Program-made: the position numbers and the translations under genes
Notes under the pieces: generated by a model
What the model was told of the DNA's origin: nothing
Seen by the model: the letters and a program-made list of their open reading frames with translations, nothing else
Databases searched by the model: none
In this document: in pieces, positions 52,899 to 61,878 of the stretch
Numbering within the stretch: the first letter of the stretch is position 1
Layout of the letters: every line of letters begins with the position of its first letter
Source of the DNA: Clostridia bacterium
Lineage (GTDB): Bacteria; Bacillota_A; Clostridia; Oscillospirales; CAG-272
Assembly (NCBI GenBank): GCA_017468115.1
Contig: JAFUJS010000023.1
Span: 52,578 to 116,577 of the forward strand
Direction of reading: 5' to 3'
Length of the DNA: 64,000 nt

Positions 52899-53987
52899 TT
52901 ATGATTGATAAACGCCGACAAGCTTTAGCCTGTCGCAGGTTTTCGCAAGCTCCTCCAGCATTTTTTTGCCGTTTTCTCCGCCTACGTTTCCGTCTGCCTC
53001 AACAAAGAAATAGTAGCTCCACAAAAGCTCCTTCATTGGGCGGGAGCGAAGATTTCTCATATTAAAGCCGTATGAGCCGATAATATCTATTGTTTTTGCA
53101 AGTGCGCCAGCCTCGTTTTTAACTGTGAACACAAGCATAAAATGCTGGTTCATCTTGCGCTTTGTTTCGTCAGGCAGGTTTTGTGCCCTGGAAAAAGCAA
53201 GGAAACGAGTGGTGTTTGTCCTTTCGGAGTTTATTTTGCTCTCCAAAATTTCAAGGTCAAAGATTTTTGCGGTTTCGTCAGAGGCGATAGCGCCTATGTC
53301 AAGCCTTTCTGACTCCTTAACCTGCTTTGCTGACAATGCTGTATTTTTGTAGCTTATTTGCTCAAAGCCGTTTTTATGTATGTAGTCTGCGCATTGGGCA
53401 AGCGCCTGTGGATGGCTGATTACGGTTTTAATGTCCTCAAGCCTTGCGCCGTGGTTTGCCAAAAGACAATGGTTAATCTCCAGCTCCAAAACCTGATTTA
53501 CATAAAGGGTGCCGTTGAACATAAGGTCCATAACGTCCCCAACGTCGCCTGCTGAGCTGTTTTCAATAGGCAAAACAGACAGGTCGCATTCCCCGTTTTC
53601 GGTGGCACGATATGCGCTTTCAAAATCCGGATATGAAACATAGGTTGCCTCGGGATACATTTTCTTTGCGGCAATATGGGCAAATGCGCCCTCAACACCG
53701 CTATATGCAACCCTCATACCGCAATTGAGCCTTCCCTGATAATCCCTTGAAAGACGCATTGTCTCTCTAAGAAGCTCCACATAATACTCCCTGATTTGAG
53801 GGTCCTCTATAAGCCGGCTATTTTTTGAAATAACCTCGTTTTCTCTTGCCGTGTCAAGTATGGAAAGTCCATGCTCCTTTTTATAGGATGCAACAAGGGC
53901 TGATGCCTGCATTCTTTTTTCAAAAAGCGCAGCCATTTCCTTGTCCACTTCGCTTATAATTTTTCTTGCAATTTCAAGCTGATTCAT
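52899..53987 (-). CDS. pheA: Chorismate mutase-prephenate dehydratase (P-protein)
   Basis: 362 residues. An N-terminal AroQ-type chorismate mutase helix bundle (about 1-85; Arg/Lys in EKRMQASALVASYKKEHG) is fused to a prephenate dehydratase (about 92-270; GVEGAFAHIAAKKM, LPIENSSAGDV, ISHPQALAQC, TNTTRFLAF). An ACT regulatory domain (about 280-362) follows, with the phenylalanine-site type motif NLRSRPMKELLWSYYFF. Makes phenylpyruvate, feedback-controlled by Phe. First gene of the eight-gene operon, which fits it receiving chorismate made by the rest. Confidence 0.95.
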   Translation of the reverse strand: MNQLEIARKIISEVDKEMAALFEKRMQASALVASYKKEHGLSILDTARENEVISKNSRLIEDPQIREYYVELLRETMRLSRDYQGRLNCGMRVAYSGVEGAFAHIAAKKMYPEATYVSYPDFESAYRATENGECDLSVLPIENSSAGDVGDVMDLMFNGTLYVNQVLELEINHCLLANHGARLEDIKTVISHPQALAQCADYIHKNGFEQISYKNTALSAKQVKESERLDIGAIASDETAKIFDLEILESKINSERTNTTRFLAFSRAQNLPDETKRKMNQHFMLVFTVKNEAGALAKTIDIIGSYGFNMRNLRSRPMKELLWSYYFFVEADGNVGGENGKKMLEELAKTCDRLKLVGVYQS

Positions 53988-54025
53988 CTCTAACTCCTGA
54001 TTGCTAAAATAAAATAATATATATT

Positions 54026-54054
54026 ATTATATTACTAATTAAAAGGTATGTCAA
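54026..54054 (-). promoter_or_regulatory. Consensus promoter of the aromatic amino-acid operon
   Basis: Minus strand TTGACA (54049-54054), 17-bp spacer, TATAAT (54026-54031). The leader to pheA is only about 35 nt, too short for a T-box or a leader-peptide attenuator. Confidence 0.9.
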
Positions 54055-54118
54055 TATTTCGAGGCAATGTTTTACAAAAAAATTTTAGTGCGCTAAAGTA
54101 TTTACCGGTAAAAGCAAA

Positions 54119-54150
54119 AAAAGGAACAGCCCCGAGGGACTGTTCCTTAT
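54119..54150 (-). terminator. Terminator of the Cys-repeat lipoprotein gene
   Basis: AAGGAACAG / CTGTTCCTT stem with a 10-nt loop flanked by A and T runs, after the stop codon at 54157. Confidence 0.85.
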
Positions 54151-54156
54151 TTTTAA

Positions 54157-56184
54157 TTATCCATTAACAACAAGCTTGTAGAAGGATACTGTTGCAGCTG
54201 TGGAAGCTGTAATTTCAACCTTTGTTACGCTTGTAGCCTCATAGAGGTCGATGTAAGCAAGCTCACCCTCAACGCTAAGGTCAACCTTAAGTGTTGTGAT
54301 TTCGCCATTTGCATCATATACCTTTACAGTATATGTTGTGCCAGCCTCACCCTTAAGCTCAATCAAGCCTTTCGCAAAGTCCTCAGTAAAGGTCTTTGTG
54401 TATGCTGTGTTTGCACTCAAAGCCTCAGGAGCGGATGGGAGCTGTGTACCTGTACCTACGATTGAACCACCACAGGTGATTTCATCTGTACATGTGCCGC
54501 AGAGACAGAACTTTTCTTCAAGCTCATTCTTAATTACAGTTGTAACATTGATGTAGCTTACTCTGCAGTTAACCTCTGTACAAACGAGTGTACCGTTTTC
54601 TGTTACAGGAGCGAATGTGTGTGCTGTCTTAGCTGTGTATGTAGCCTTTTCTGTGTATGGGCAATTTTCATCATGCTCACAGCCGTATACTGTCCAACCC
54701 TCTGAATAGCAGGTAGGAGCAACAACCTTTACTACTACAGAGTAGTCAATGTCGTTAGTGTTGTGATAATCGTAATCAACGTCGTCCTCATAGCTTACAA
54801 CGTCTTGTCTTTCACAGATTGAGCAAGCATATATACCACGGGATACGCAGGTTGGATCCTTTACGTACTCGCCGATTGTGTAAATGTGCTTAACTTCCTC
54901 GCCTGTGAGAGGTGCATCCTGACCCGCTTCAAACTCATAGTCAGCATCCAAAGCCTTAAGCTCTGTTTCATTTATGTGAGCAGCCGCACAGTCAGACTCT
55001 CTTGTACACTTGTACATCCAGTGTCCTTCTGTCTTACATGTTGGCTTGCCGCTTGTCAAAACTGTTTCATCAAGAACCCAATCGTGTCCAAGAGCCTCTA
55101 CAAAGTTTGTTGTTGTAGCGCCTGTACGTGTGCCTTCAAATACGCAGTCCTCATCAAGAGTACAAACAACCTCCCAGTAGCTGTCAGCTGTACATGTAGC
55201 AGCATGATATGTAACCTCTTTATAAGAGTCGCCGCCCTTGCCGGTAAAGTGAGCTACTCTCTCAACAACCTGTGTAAGTGTGTCGGAGAATGTACCACAA
55301 TCCTGACATTTAGCTGTTTCAATACCTGTGTCGCAGCAGGTAGAAGGAGTTGTAACCTCGTATGTTATTGTTGCGCCTGCTCTTTCAAAGTCGTGCATAA
55401 GAGCCGGTGTATCAGCGCCGTTTTCTGTATATGTACAGCCATCATGCTTACATGTAAAGATTGTGTAACCGGGTGTTATACATGTTGATGCGATAACATC
55501 TGTTGCAGGATTTGCAATATTACCGGCAGTGTCGTGTCCGAGAGCTGCAAGTGAAAGTGCTGTATCTATGTCGCCCTCTTCCTCAAAGTCCTTAACTTCC
55601 TTTACGATTGAATGTGCTGTGTCGCCATCCTTCATTGGACATGTTGGGTCTGTACATGTGTATGTAATGTAACCGTCGTCCTCACAGGTTGGAGATGTGA
55701 TAGCGATACCGTCAGCCTCTGCTCTTTCGTATGTGTGACCAAGCTTTTCGATTGGTGAACCACCCGGAAGCTCATTACCACAGGTCTCACACTTGTATGC
55801 AAGATAACCGCCTGTCAAGCAGGTAGCAGGAACAGAGTCCTCAATTGGCTTGTGAGCTGTTGCATCTGGGTTTGTTTCGTGTCTCTTTTCTGTGTAGTCG
55901 CAGTTCTTACATGCGTACTCAGCGTAGCCGCCGGTCTTACATGTAGCCTCAACAACTGTTGGATTTTCCTCATCTAGCTGGTGGCTAGTTGCAGGAACAG
56001 CCCTTACTTCCTCCGCCTGACAGAACTCACAAACATATGTTCCTTCACCGGCTGCTGTACAGGTTGCTGTAACAGAAGCTTCATTAAGAACATAATTATG
56101 CTCGCAAGAACCGCCACCGCAGGAAGCGAAAACTACTAACAATACTGTTAGCGCAAGTAATGCGATTATGATTTTGTTTTTCAT
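54157..56184 (-). CDS. Lipoprotein built of about ten Cys-rich (TC...C..C) repeats
   Basis: 675 residues: signal peptide with lipobox FASC (Cys at about 22), then about ten degenerate repeats of 40-60 residues of the form TC-x2-x-G-x3-Y-x-C-x2-C. Examples are TCKTGGYAEYACKNC, TCLTGGYLAYKCETC, TCEDDGYITYTC and TCYSEGWTVYGCEHDENC, most followed by a GHD/AHxF turn. The C-terminus (about 590-675) is a beta-rich discoidin/PKD-like sandwich. The paired Cys suggest zinc ribbons or disulfide-stabilised surface modules. Similar repeats occur in the surface hydrolase at 3869-7480. No enzyme motif; probably a surface binding or adhesive protein. Function unknown. Confidence 0.72.
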   Translation of the reverse strand: MKNKIIIALLALTVLLVVFASCGGGSCEHNYVLNEASVTATCTAAGEGTYVCEFCQAEEVRAVPATSHQLDEENPTVVEATCKTGGYAEYACKNCDYTEKRHETNPDATAHKPIEDSVPATCLTGGYLAYKCETCGNELPGGSPIEKLGHTYERAEADGIAITSPTCEDDGYITYTCTDPTCPMKDGDTAHSIVKEVKDFEEEGDIDTALSLAALGHDTAGNIANPATDVIASTCITPGYTIFTCKHDGCTYTENGADTPALMHDFERAGATITYEVTTPSTCCDTGIETAKCQDCGTFSDTLTQVVERVAHFTGKGGDSYKEVTYHAATCTADSYWEVVCTLDEDCVFEGTRTGATTTNFVEALGHDWVLDETVLTSGKPTCKTEGHWMYKCTRESDCAAAHINETELKALDADYEFEAGQDAPLTGEEVKHIYTIGEYVKDPTCVSRGIYACSICERQDVVSYEDDVDYDYHNTNDIDYSVVVKVVAPTCYSEGWTVYGCEHDENCPYTEKATYTAKTAHTFAPVTENGTLVCTEVNCRVSYINVTTVIKNELEEKFCLCGTCTDEITCGGSIVGTGTQLPSAPEALSANTAYTKTFTEDFAKGLIELKGEAGTTYTVKVYDANGEITTLKVDLSVEGELAYIDLYEATSVTKVEITASTAATVSFYKLVVNG

Positions 56185-56220
56185 GATTTACTCCTTGAAA
56201 TCAATTATTTTCACAACTCA

Positions 56221-56249
56221 ATTATATAATAATAATCAAATTGTGTCAA
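56221..56249 (-). promoter_or_regulatory. Consensus promoter of the Cys-repeat lipoprotein gene
   Basis: Minus strand TTGACA (56244-56249), 17-bp spacer, TATAAT (56221-56226); AAGGAG before the ATG. Confidence 0.9.
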
Positions 56250-56335
56250 TAGATTTGTAACTTTTTTGGACATTTGCCCAATATACAAAAGGCTTTTTTG
56301 TGCAATTTAACTAGTAAATTTCACTAAACTAAAAT

Positions 56336-56367
56336 AAAAAAGGCCTGCGTCTGCAAGCCTTTTTTTG
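56336..56367 (-). terminator. Terminator of the tilS-ftsH operon
   Basis: Minus-strand AGGCTTGC-AGAC-GCAGGCCT (one G-T pair) followed by TTTTTT, 12 bp after the ftsH stop codon. Confidence 0.83.
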
Positions 56368-56378
56368 GGTTTTATTGA

Positions 56379-58619
56379 TTATTGCGGCTTTTGCTCGTCT
56401 TGAGGCTTCGGCTCGTCACCATCGGAAGTGTCGTCCTTTGGCTCCTCTGTCGGTTCTGCCTTTGGCTCCTCAACCGGTGGCATATAGATGACTGTATTTT
56501 GTGTGTCATCCTTTCTTTCTCTCTTTGTGCCGATTACGCTTGCCTCGATTGGGTCCTCGTCGTCAGGCAAGCCAAGCTCCCTTTCAAGACGCTTTCTTTC
56601 CTCGTATGCAAGGCGGCGCTTTTCGTTTTCGCTGTCAGCCTTTTTCTTGTTTTCCTCTAAGCTTCTTTTCTTCTTTTCGGTTACAAGATTCTCCACATCA
56701 TCCATTGTAACGCCATCCTGCATTGCAAGACTAAACTGCTCATCGTCCATGGTTTCATGCTTTACTAGGAAATCTGCGATAAACTTCAGCTTTTCGATAT
56801 TAGCGCTAAGCACCTCTTTTGCAAGATTATAGCCCTCGTCAACAATTCTCTTAATTTCCTTATCAATAAGAGCGGCTGTTTCCTGTGAATAGTCAGGAGT
56901 TGCACCAAAGTCTCTGCCTAGGAACACCTCACTGCCGGAGTGCTGTCCATATTTAACTGTACCAAGCACCTCACTCATACCGTAAACGGTAACCATTTTT
57001 CTTGCCTTGTTTGTTACATTTTGAATATCGCCGGATGCCCCACCTGTGTAGTCGCCAAAGATAAGCTCCTCAGCAACACGTCCGCCAAGGGACATAGCAA
57101 TCTCCTGCTCAAGCTCCATTTTAGTTTCACTATTCTTGTCCTCTGTCGGTGGAACAAGAGTATAGCCAAGAGCTCTACCGCTTGGAATAATGGAAATTTG
57201 TCTTACCGGATCAACAAGGGGCAAAACGTGTGCAACAATTGCGTGTCCTGCCTCGTGAATTGCGGTGTTGTACTTTTCCTTCTCGCTCATTTTGTTCTTC
57301 TTTTGAACGCCAACACAAACCTTTACCCAAGAGTCCTCAATTTCGTCCATGCCGATAAGGCTCTTGCCACGTCTTGCGGCAAGCAAAGCCGCCTCGTTAA
57401 GAAGGTTTGCAAGGTCTGCGCCTGTAAAGCCAACTGTTGTTTGAGCAATTTTGTGTAAATCAACGCTTTCTTCAAACGGCTTGCCCTTTGCGTGAACCTT
57501 GAGGATTGCCTCACGACCCGCCATATCCGGGTAGCCTATTGTAACCTGTCTGTCAAAACGACCGGGTCTTAAAAGTGCGGAGTCAAGTATGTCAGGACGG
57601 TTGGTTGCAGCCATAACGATAATACCGCTATGACCATCAAAGCCATCCATTTCAACAAGTAATTGGTTAAGGGTTTGCTCCCTCTCGTCGTGGCCACCGC
57701 CAAGACCTGCTCCCCTTTGACGACCTACTGCATCAATCTCGTCAATAAAGATAATTGCAGCCGGTGATTTTCTTGCGTTATCAAACAAATCTCTTACACG
57801 GGATGCGCCCACACCAACGTACATTTCAACAAAGTCAGAGCCTGACATTGAGAAGAATGGTACGCCAGCCTCGCCGGCAACAGCCTTTGCAAGAAGTGTC
57901 TTACCTGTACCCGGAGGGCCTACTAAAAGCACACCGTGTGGAATTTTTGCGCCAAGCTGTGTGAACTTTGCAGGATTCTTAAGGTACTCAACAATCTCCT
58001 TAAGCTCCTCCTTTTCCTCGTCAGCGCCAGCCACGTCCTCAAAGGTAACCTTAATGTCGCCCTCTTGTGCGTTTTTAGCCTTGGACTTGCCAAAGCCGCC
58101 CATCTTTCCACCGCCAAGCTGACGCATGGAAACAAACATTATTACAAGAACAACGCCAATGAGAATAATCATTGGGAGATTTTGTAAAATCCAAGGGGTT
58201 TGCTCAAGTGTTATATGCTCCTTCTTTGTAAGGTTGGAGCTTTCTCCCAGCTTGTTTTCTATTTCTGCAAGGTCGCCCTCTGTACCAAGGTTAAAGCCGA
58301 AGAACATCAGATATTCATTGTCCTTGAAGTAGTAGGTTATTTTGTAAACCTCTTTGTCCTCTTCCTTGGTCTGTTCAGTTGGGTCCTCTATTGTTCCGTT
58401 TTGGTTTTTGTCCTCTTTAATGAGCATGGTAAGTCCATTTGTATTGCCGTCGTAGACATACTCATAAACCTTGTTGTCCTCAAAGTATTCAAGCATATCG
58501 GTATATACGATTTGCTCCTCTGTCTCGGTGTTCATAAAGAGTGCCGCTATTGTGAAAATAAATACTGCTATAAGCACTACATAAAACACGATAGCAAAAA
58601 CATTGGTTTTCTTTTTCAT
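56379..58619 (-). CDS. ftsH: ATP-dependent zinc metalloprotease FtsH
   Basis: 746-residue membrane AAA+ protease for quality control of membrane proteins and selected regulators. Two transmembrane helices (about 8-28 and 148-166) enclose an external domain. AAA module: Walker A GPPGTGKT (234-241), Walker [17 protein letters not shown] with [20 protein letters not shown]. Protease: HEAGHAIV zinc motif and a downstream Asp ligand. The C-terminal about 100 residues are a highly charged Lys/Glu then Pro/Glu/Asp tail, making it longer than the common 610-650. It starts 3 bp after tilS, the usual Bacillota pairing. Confidence 0.97.
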   Translation of the reverse strand: MKKKTNVFAIVFYVVLIAVFIFTIAALFMNTETEEQIVYTDMLEYFEDNKVYEYVYDGNTNGLTMLIKEDKNQNGTIEDPTEQTKEEDKEVYKITYYFKDNEYLMFFGFNLGTEGDLAEIENKLGESSNLTKKEHITLEQTPWILQNLPMIILIGVVLVIMFVSMRQLGGGKMGGFGKSKAKNAQEGDIKVTFEDVAGADEEKEELKEIVEYLKNPAKFTQLGAKIPHGVLLVGPPGTGKTLLAKAVAGEAGVPFFSMSGSDFVEMYVGVGASRVRDLFDNARKSPAAIIFIDEIDAVGRQRGAGLGGGHDEREQTLNQLLVEMDGFDGHSGIIVMAATNRPDILDSALLRPGRFDRQVTIGYPDMAGREAILKVHAKGKPFEESVDLHKIAQTTVGFTGADLANLLNEAALLAARRGKSLIGMDEIEDSWVKVCVGVQKKNKMSEKEKYNTAIHEAGHAIVAHVLPLVDPVRQISIIPSGRALGYTLVPPTEDKNSETKMELEQEIAMSLGGRVAEELIFGDYTGGASGDIQNVTNKARKMVTVYGMSEVLGTVKYGQHSGSEVFLGRDFGATPDYSQETAALIDKEIKRIVDEGYNLAKEVLSANIEKLKFIADFLVKHETMDDEQFSLAMQDGVTMDDVENLVTEKKKRSLEENKKKADSENEKRRLAYEERKRLERELGLPDDEDPIEASVIGTKRERKDDTQNTVIYMPPVEEPKAEPTEEPKDDTSDGDEPKPQDEQKPQ

Positions 58620-58622
58620 CTT

Positions 58623-59939
58623 TTAGATCCCTTCATATACAGTTATGGTTAAATCCTTGCCCTTAACGCCGTCTCTTGTAACAAGCCTTGGCACGCACAA
58701 AATGCCGTTATCGTCGCAGATTAGCGGAATTTTGTCCCTTTTGTGGGAAGGAATATGCTTTGCGCACATTATGGTCTTTAGCTTTTTGGTCATTTTTCCT
58801 TGGAAAATGGTGTCGCCATCCTCTTTATTGCGAACATAAAGCTGACCGGACACAGCATCACTTGACAAGGAAATTCTATCAATCTCGGTATAGCCAAGAG
58901 GAATTTCCTCTGTGTTTAAGCCGATAATATAGTTCACTGCCTTAATTTTATTAAGTCCTTCTTTTATTTTAACACAAAATTCCTTTTTTTCAAGGTTTTT
59001 TGTTTCAACAAAGTGAGCATAGCCTCTCTCCAGCTTAAAGGAAATACCCTGGGGTAGGTTGATTTTCTTACCTACGCCACCCTCGGAAAGGAGCTTTAGG
59101 CAGGCTTGGATAGACTTGTAGTCCAGCCTGTCGCCTGACATTCTTTGCAAAACTCTTGAGCAGATTGGCGGCTCAAGGGTCTTTATCAGGTCAAGGTCAA
59201 TTTTGTCCTCGATTTTGTTTTCCTCAAAAATTTTTGACACAATTTTGTCAAAGTATTCTCTGTCCCAGGTTGCAGTTTGGGCAAGACGGGAAACAGCCTC
59301 AACAAAGCTTGGATTAATTTTTTCAAGGGCAGGCACAACCTGATGCCTTATATAGTTTCTTGTATAGTCAACATCCTCGTTGGTGGAGTCCTTAACGTAC
59401 TTTATCTCGTGTGCCCTGCAATACTCCATAATCTCTTCTCTTGTTGCAAGAATAAGCGGACGCATAACCTTATCAACCACAGGGCGAATACCGCCAATTC
59501 CCTTTGCTGCGGTGCCACGGGTTAGGTTGAATATTACTGTTTCCGCATCATCATTTGCATTATGTGCGGTGGCAATACATTTGTATTCCGGATTTTGCTG
59601 GAGCAAGCCCCTGAAGATGCGATATCTTTCCTCTCTTGCGGTTTGCTCAAGGCCCTGATGCCTTTCCTCTGCAAGAAGGGGTATATCTACTCTGAAGGAT
59701 GCAAATTTTACGCCGTACTCCTTGCAGATATTCTTGCAAAAGAACTCATCCCTTATGGCTTCCTCGCCTCTTATCATATGATTAATATGAACACAAAGAA
59801 GATTTTTTGTCCTGCTTTTCAGATAATGAACAAGTGCAGAGGAATCAGCCCCGCCGGAAAAGCCCACGATAACGCTATCGTAAATATCGTCCATGGAGCA
59901 GATTTCACAAGCCCTTTCAATTTTACTCTCTAATGACAT
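58623..59939 (-). CDS. tilS: tRNA(Ile)-lysidine synthetase
   Basis: 438 residues. Modifies C34 of tRNA-Ile(CAU) to lysidine, essential for AUA decoding. N-terminal PP-loop ATPase with SGGADSS (28-34) and TAHNANDDAETV plus LIRGE-like MIRGEEAIRDEFF. The middle helical domain has STNEDVDYTRNYIRHQVVP, the TilS signature. C-terminal TilS domain about 355-438. Upstream of ftsH and co-transcribed. Confidence 0.95.
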   Translation of the reverse strand: MSLESKIERACEICSMDDIYDSVIVGFSGGADSSALVHYLKSRTKNLLCVHINHMIRGEEAIRDEFFCKNICKEYGVKFASFRVDIPLLAEERHQGLEQTAREERYRIFRGLLQQNPEYKCIATAHNANDDAETVIFNLTRGTAAKGIGGIRPVVDKVMRPLILATREEIMEYCRAHEIKYVKDSTNEDVDYTRNYIRHQVVPALEKINPSFVEAVSRLAQTATWDREYFDKIVSKIFEENKIEDKIDLDLIKTLEPPICSRVLQRMSGDRLDYKSIQACLKLLSEGGVGKKINLPQGISFKLERGYAHFVETKNLEKKEFCVKIKEGLNKIKAVNYIIGLNTEEIPLGYTEIDRISLSSDAVSGQLYVRNKEDGDTIFQGKMTKKLKTIMCAKHIPSHKRDKIPLICDDNGILCVPRLVTRDGVKGKDLTITVYEGI

Positions 59940-59973
59940 AGTATCTCCATTAAAATAGATAATTTCGTATATT

Positions 59974-60002
59974 ATATTACATTATTTATTCAAAAATTGC
60001 AA
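59974..60002 (-). promoter_or_regulatory. Promoter of tilS-ftsH
   Basis: Minus strand -35 TTGCAA (59997-60002), 17-bp spacer, -10 TAATAT (59974-59979); a ATGGAG ribosome site precedes the start codon. Confidence 0.6.
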
Positions 60003-60091
60003 TAGTAACATATTAAAAAAACCTATTTGTTCAGCCCTTGTTCACCTTTTCAACATATTTATTAAACAAAATGTACCTTTTTTGGGATATA

Positions 60092-60122
60092 TTGAGGGTT
60101 GAAGAATTTAGCAGAATATAAT
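60092..60122 (+). promoter_or_regulatory. Probable promoter of the small membrane-protein gene
   Basis: -10 TATAAT (60117-60122) and a possible -35 TTGAGG (60092-60097) with a long 19-bp spacer. Confidence 0.5.
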
Positions 60123-60146
60123 AAAATTGATATGTAAGGAGGGATT

Positions 60147-60377
60147 ATGAAAAAATTATTTTTCGATGACGGCAAAATACACGTGCCGATAATTTTGAAG
60201 CTGCTGGGTATTCTAATCATTCTTGCTTGTCTTTTGGTAATAAGAATTATGCTTTTCCCTCTTAACAGCTATGAAATAATGTATATTCAGCCTCAAATCA
60301 GCTTAATTTTTGAATACATACTTTTCTCATATGCAATTTATTTGTTTGGCTCGCTGATATATTTTCTTGCAGGCTGA
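60147..60377 (+). CDS. Small two-helix membrane protein, unknown
   Basis: 76 residues behind an ideal AAGGAGGG ribosome site 7 bp before the ATG. A basic N-terminus (MKKLFFDDGKIHVP) is followed by two hydrophobic helices (about 16-36 and 50-74) joined by a short polar loop (PLNSYEIMYIQPQ). No recognised family. It stands alone, divergent from tilS, with the AT-rich DnaA-box-like region after it. The ribosome site, TATAAT box and clean membrane topology argue that it is real despite its size. Confidence 0.6.
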   Translation: MKKLFFDDGKIHVPIILKLLGILIILACLLVIRIMLFPLNSYEIMYIQPQISLIFEYILFSYAIYLFGSLIYFLAG

Positions 60378-60894
60378 ATTTTTGTGCAATTTTAATATTC
60401 GACAAAATATTCACTCGATTATTCATCGGTCGATTGAATATATTCATGTCAAGTGGAAAGTTGAAAATTTTTATTTTTCTACACCGTTGATTTTCGGCAA
60501 ATGTGAAAATTAGACAGGTAGTTTTCGACTTTTCCACGGGGTCAGGGTGTGGAAAAGTTGAAAAATCACCCCATTTTGCTTGACTTTTGCACATTTTCCA
60601 CTGAGTTTTCCACGGGTCAGAAAACTTTTCAACCATTTTTTTCTAAAGTCGGCATAAAAGACAAGTGTCTAACTAGTTTGTTTATTTTGCACAAAAATCG
60701 TTAGATTTATAACGAATTTGACCTGTTTCAAAAAATTGACAAATCAAGGATTTTTTGCCCTTGATGAATAAATTTATTGACTTGACAATGAATATTTTCA
60801 CGAAATATTCACTATTATTCATTTTTTGTGAATATTTAATTTTCCATGTTTCAGCCTTACTGCAAATTACCGAAATTACATAAATATTTTTTAA
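60378..60894. other. AT-rich gene-free region with DnaA-box-like cluster
   Basis: 517 bp without a credible gene. Between 60530 and 60693 it has three exact matches to TTWTNCACA: TTTTCCACA on the minus strand at 60548-60556, and TTTTGCACA at 60585-60593 and 60685-60693. Three one-mismatch TTTTCCACK boxes lie at 60530, 60594 and 60606. Both flanks are very AT-rich and carry repeated ATATTCA/TGAATAT words (60395-60447 and 60788-60838). This is the look of a replication-initiator binding region, or of a DnaA-sequestering or regulatory locus. dnaA itself is not in the window. Confidence 0.45.
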
Positions 60895-60924
60895 CAAAAA
60901 AAGCCACAGCTTTTGTGGCTTTTT
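60895..60924 (-). terminator. Terminator of the MBL-fold lipoprotein gene
   Basis: AAGCCACA-GCTT-TTGTGGCTT-type hairpin with A and T runs directly after the stop codon. Confidence 0.85.
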
Positions 60925-61761
60925 TTATTGCTTTACAATCAGCTCTTTTCCGTCGGTGATAACGGTTATTTGTCCGTTTCTTGTTTGGTAGGCTGTAATT
61001 TCCAGCTCATCAAGAAGGGACAGGGTTTCTTCGGATGCGGGGTTCTTTTTCGAGCAAGTAATTGCTCCATAGGTGGGCTTTATTATTTCCAAAAATTCTC
61101 TGTAATTATCCAGATAATTTCCGTGATATGGAAGCTTTACAAAATCGTATGGGCCCTCCAGCTCCTCTATCAGCTCTTCTAGCCTTAGCTCCATTGCGTC
61201 TGCACAGAAAAGCATACGTTTTTCGCCACATTCCATAGAAACAACGAGAGAGGAATTGTTATCCTTCTTTTCGCTATATTCCTTTTCCTTAGGAACGCTT
61301 ATGTCTATTTGACAGCCGTCAACGGTTAAGCTATAATCCTTTGAGAGCTTTGTTGGGGTTATGCCAAGGCTGTCCATGGTTTGATGATATTTTGCGTACC
61401 ATTCGTCGTTGGATGTGAAAACGCTTTCTATTACGGTTGTTACATTGTACTCAGAAATTATTTCAGAGGCGCCACCTATGTGGTCCTTGTCGTAGTGGGT
61501 AAGAATGAGCATATCTACCCTATCGTAGCCTTTTTTGCTCATATAGGCACGAACTGTGTCCAGGTTCTCCTCTTCTCCTGTGTCAATCATAATAATATTA
61601 GACCCTGTGTCGATAATAATGCAATCCGCCTTGCCGATTTTTAGTATATCAACGCTTACAGAAATCTCCGCTTCTTTACCGCAGGAGCAAAAAAGTGTAC
61701 AAACAAAAGCCATAACCATAACTACAATTAATGCTTTATAAAGAGCTGCTTTTAGCTTCAT
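60925..61761 (-). CDS. Metallo-beta-lactamase-fold lipoprotein (ComEC C-domain-like)
   Basis: 278 residues from the ATG at 61761, chosen for the AAAGGAGG site ahead of it and because the signal peptide begins there. Lipobox FCSC (Cys27). The MBL fold has VDILKIGKADCIIID, IDTGEEEN and the metal motif THYDKDHIGGA (His89, Asp91, Asp93, His94), then SLVVSMECGEKRMLFCADA and LPYHGN. This matches the secreted/ComEC-associated MBL domain of hydrolases that act on nucleic acids or phosphoesters. Probably faces outside the membrane. Alone in its transcript; the substrate is unknown. Confidence 0.85.
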   Translation of the reverse strand: MKLKAALYKALIVVMVMAFVCTLFCSCGKEAEISVSVDILKIGKADCIIIDTGSNIIMIDTGEEENLDTVRAYMSKKGYDRVDMLILTHYDKDHIGGASEIISEYNVTTVIESVFTSNDEWYAKYHQTMDSLGITPTKLSKDYSLTVDGCQIDISVPKEKEYSEKKDNNSSLVVSMECGEKRMLFCADAMELRLEELIEELEGPYDFVKLPYHGNYLDNYREFLEIIKPTYGAITCSKKNPASEETLSLLDELEITAYQTRNGQITVITDGKELIVKQ

Positions 61762-61794
61762 AGCCTTTCCTCCTTTTGTGCGCTTCTTGCCTAA

Positions 61795-61823
61795 ATTATA
61801 CCACAACACATGAATTTTATCAA
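61795..61823 (-). promoter_or_regulatory. Promoter of the MBL-fold lipoprotein gene
   Basis: Minus strand -35 TTGATA (61818-61823), 17-bp spacer, -10 TATAAT (61795-61800). Confidence 0.82.
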
Positions 61824-61835
61824 TATAATCAAACA

Positions 61836-61868
61836 AAAAAAATGCCCTGCAATAGCAGAGCATTTTTG
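61836..61868 (-). terminator. Terminator of the NifU-like/GGGtGRT operon
   Basis: Minus-strand ATGCTCTGC-TATT-GCAGGGCAT (one G-T pair) and a long T run, after the stop codon at 61879. Confidence 0.83.
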
Positions 61869-61878
61869 TTTTTGAATA

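Noticed and set aside
53988..54054. Leader-peptide attenuator for the aromatic operon
   Set aside because: The transcript leader is only about 35 nt and has no short Phe/Tyr/Trp frame or terminator hairpin.
54886..55488. 200-codon plus-strand frame inside the Cys-repeat lipoprotein gene
   Set aside because: It is a mirror of the repeats on the other strand with no ribosome site; the minus-strand gene has a signal peptide and promoter.
60682..60897. 71-codon minus-strand frame in the AT-rich region
   Set aside because: No ribosome site, AT-driven composition, and it begins in the terminator of the neighbouring gene.
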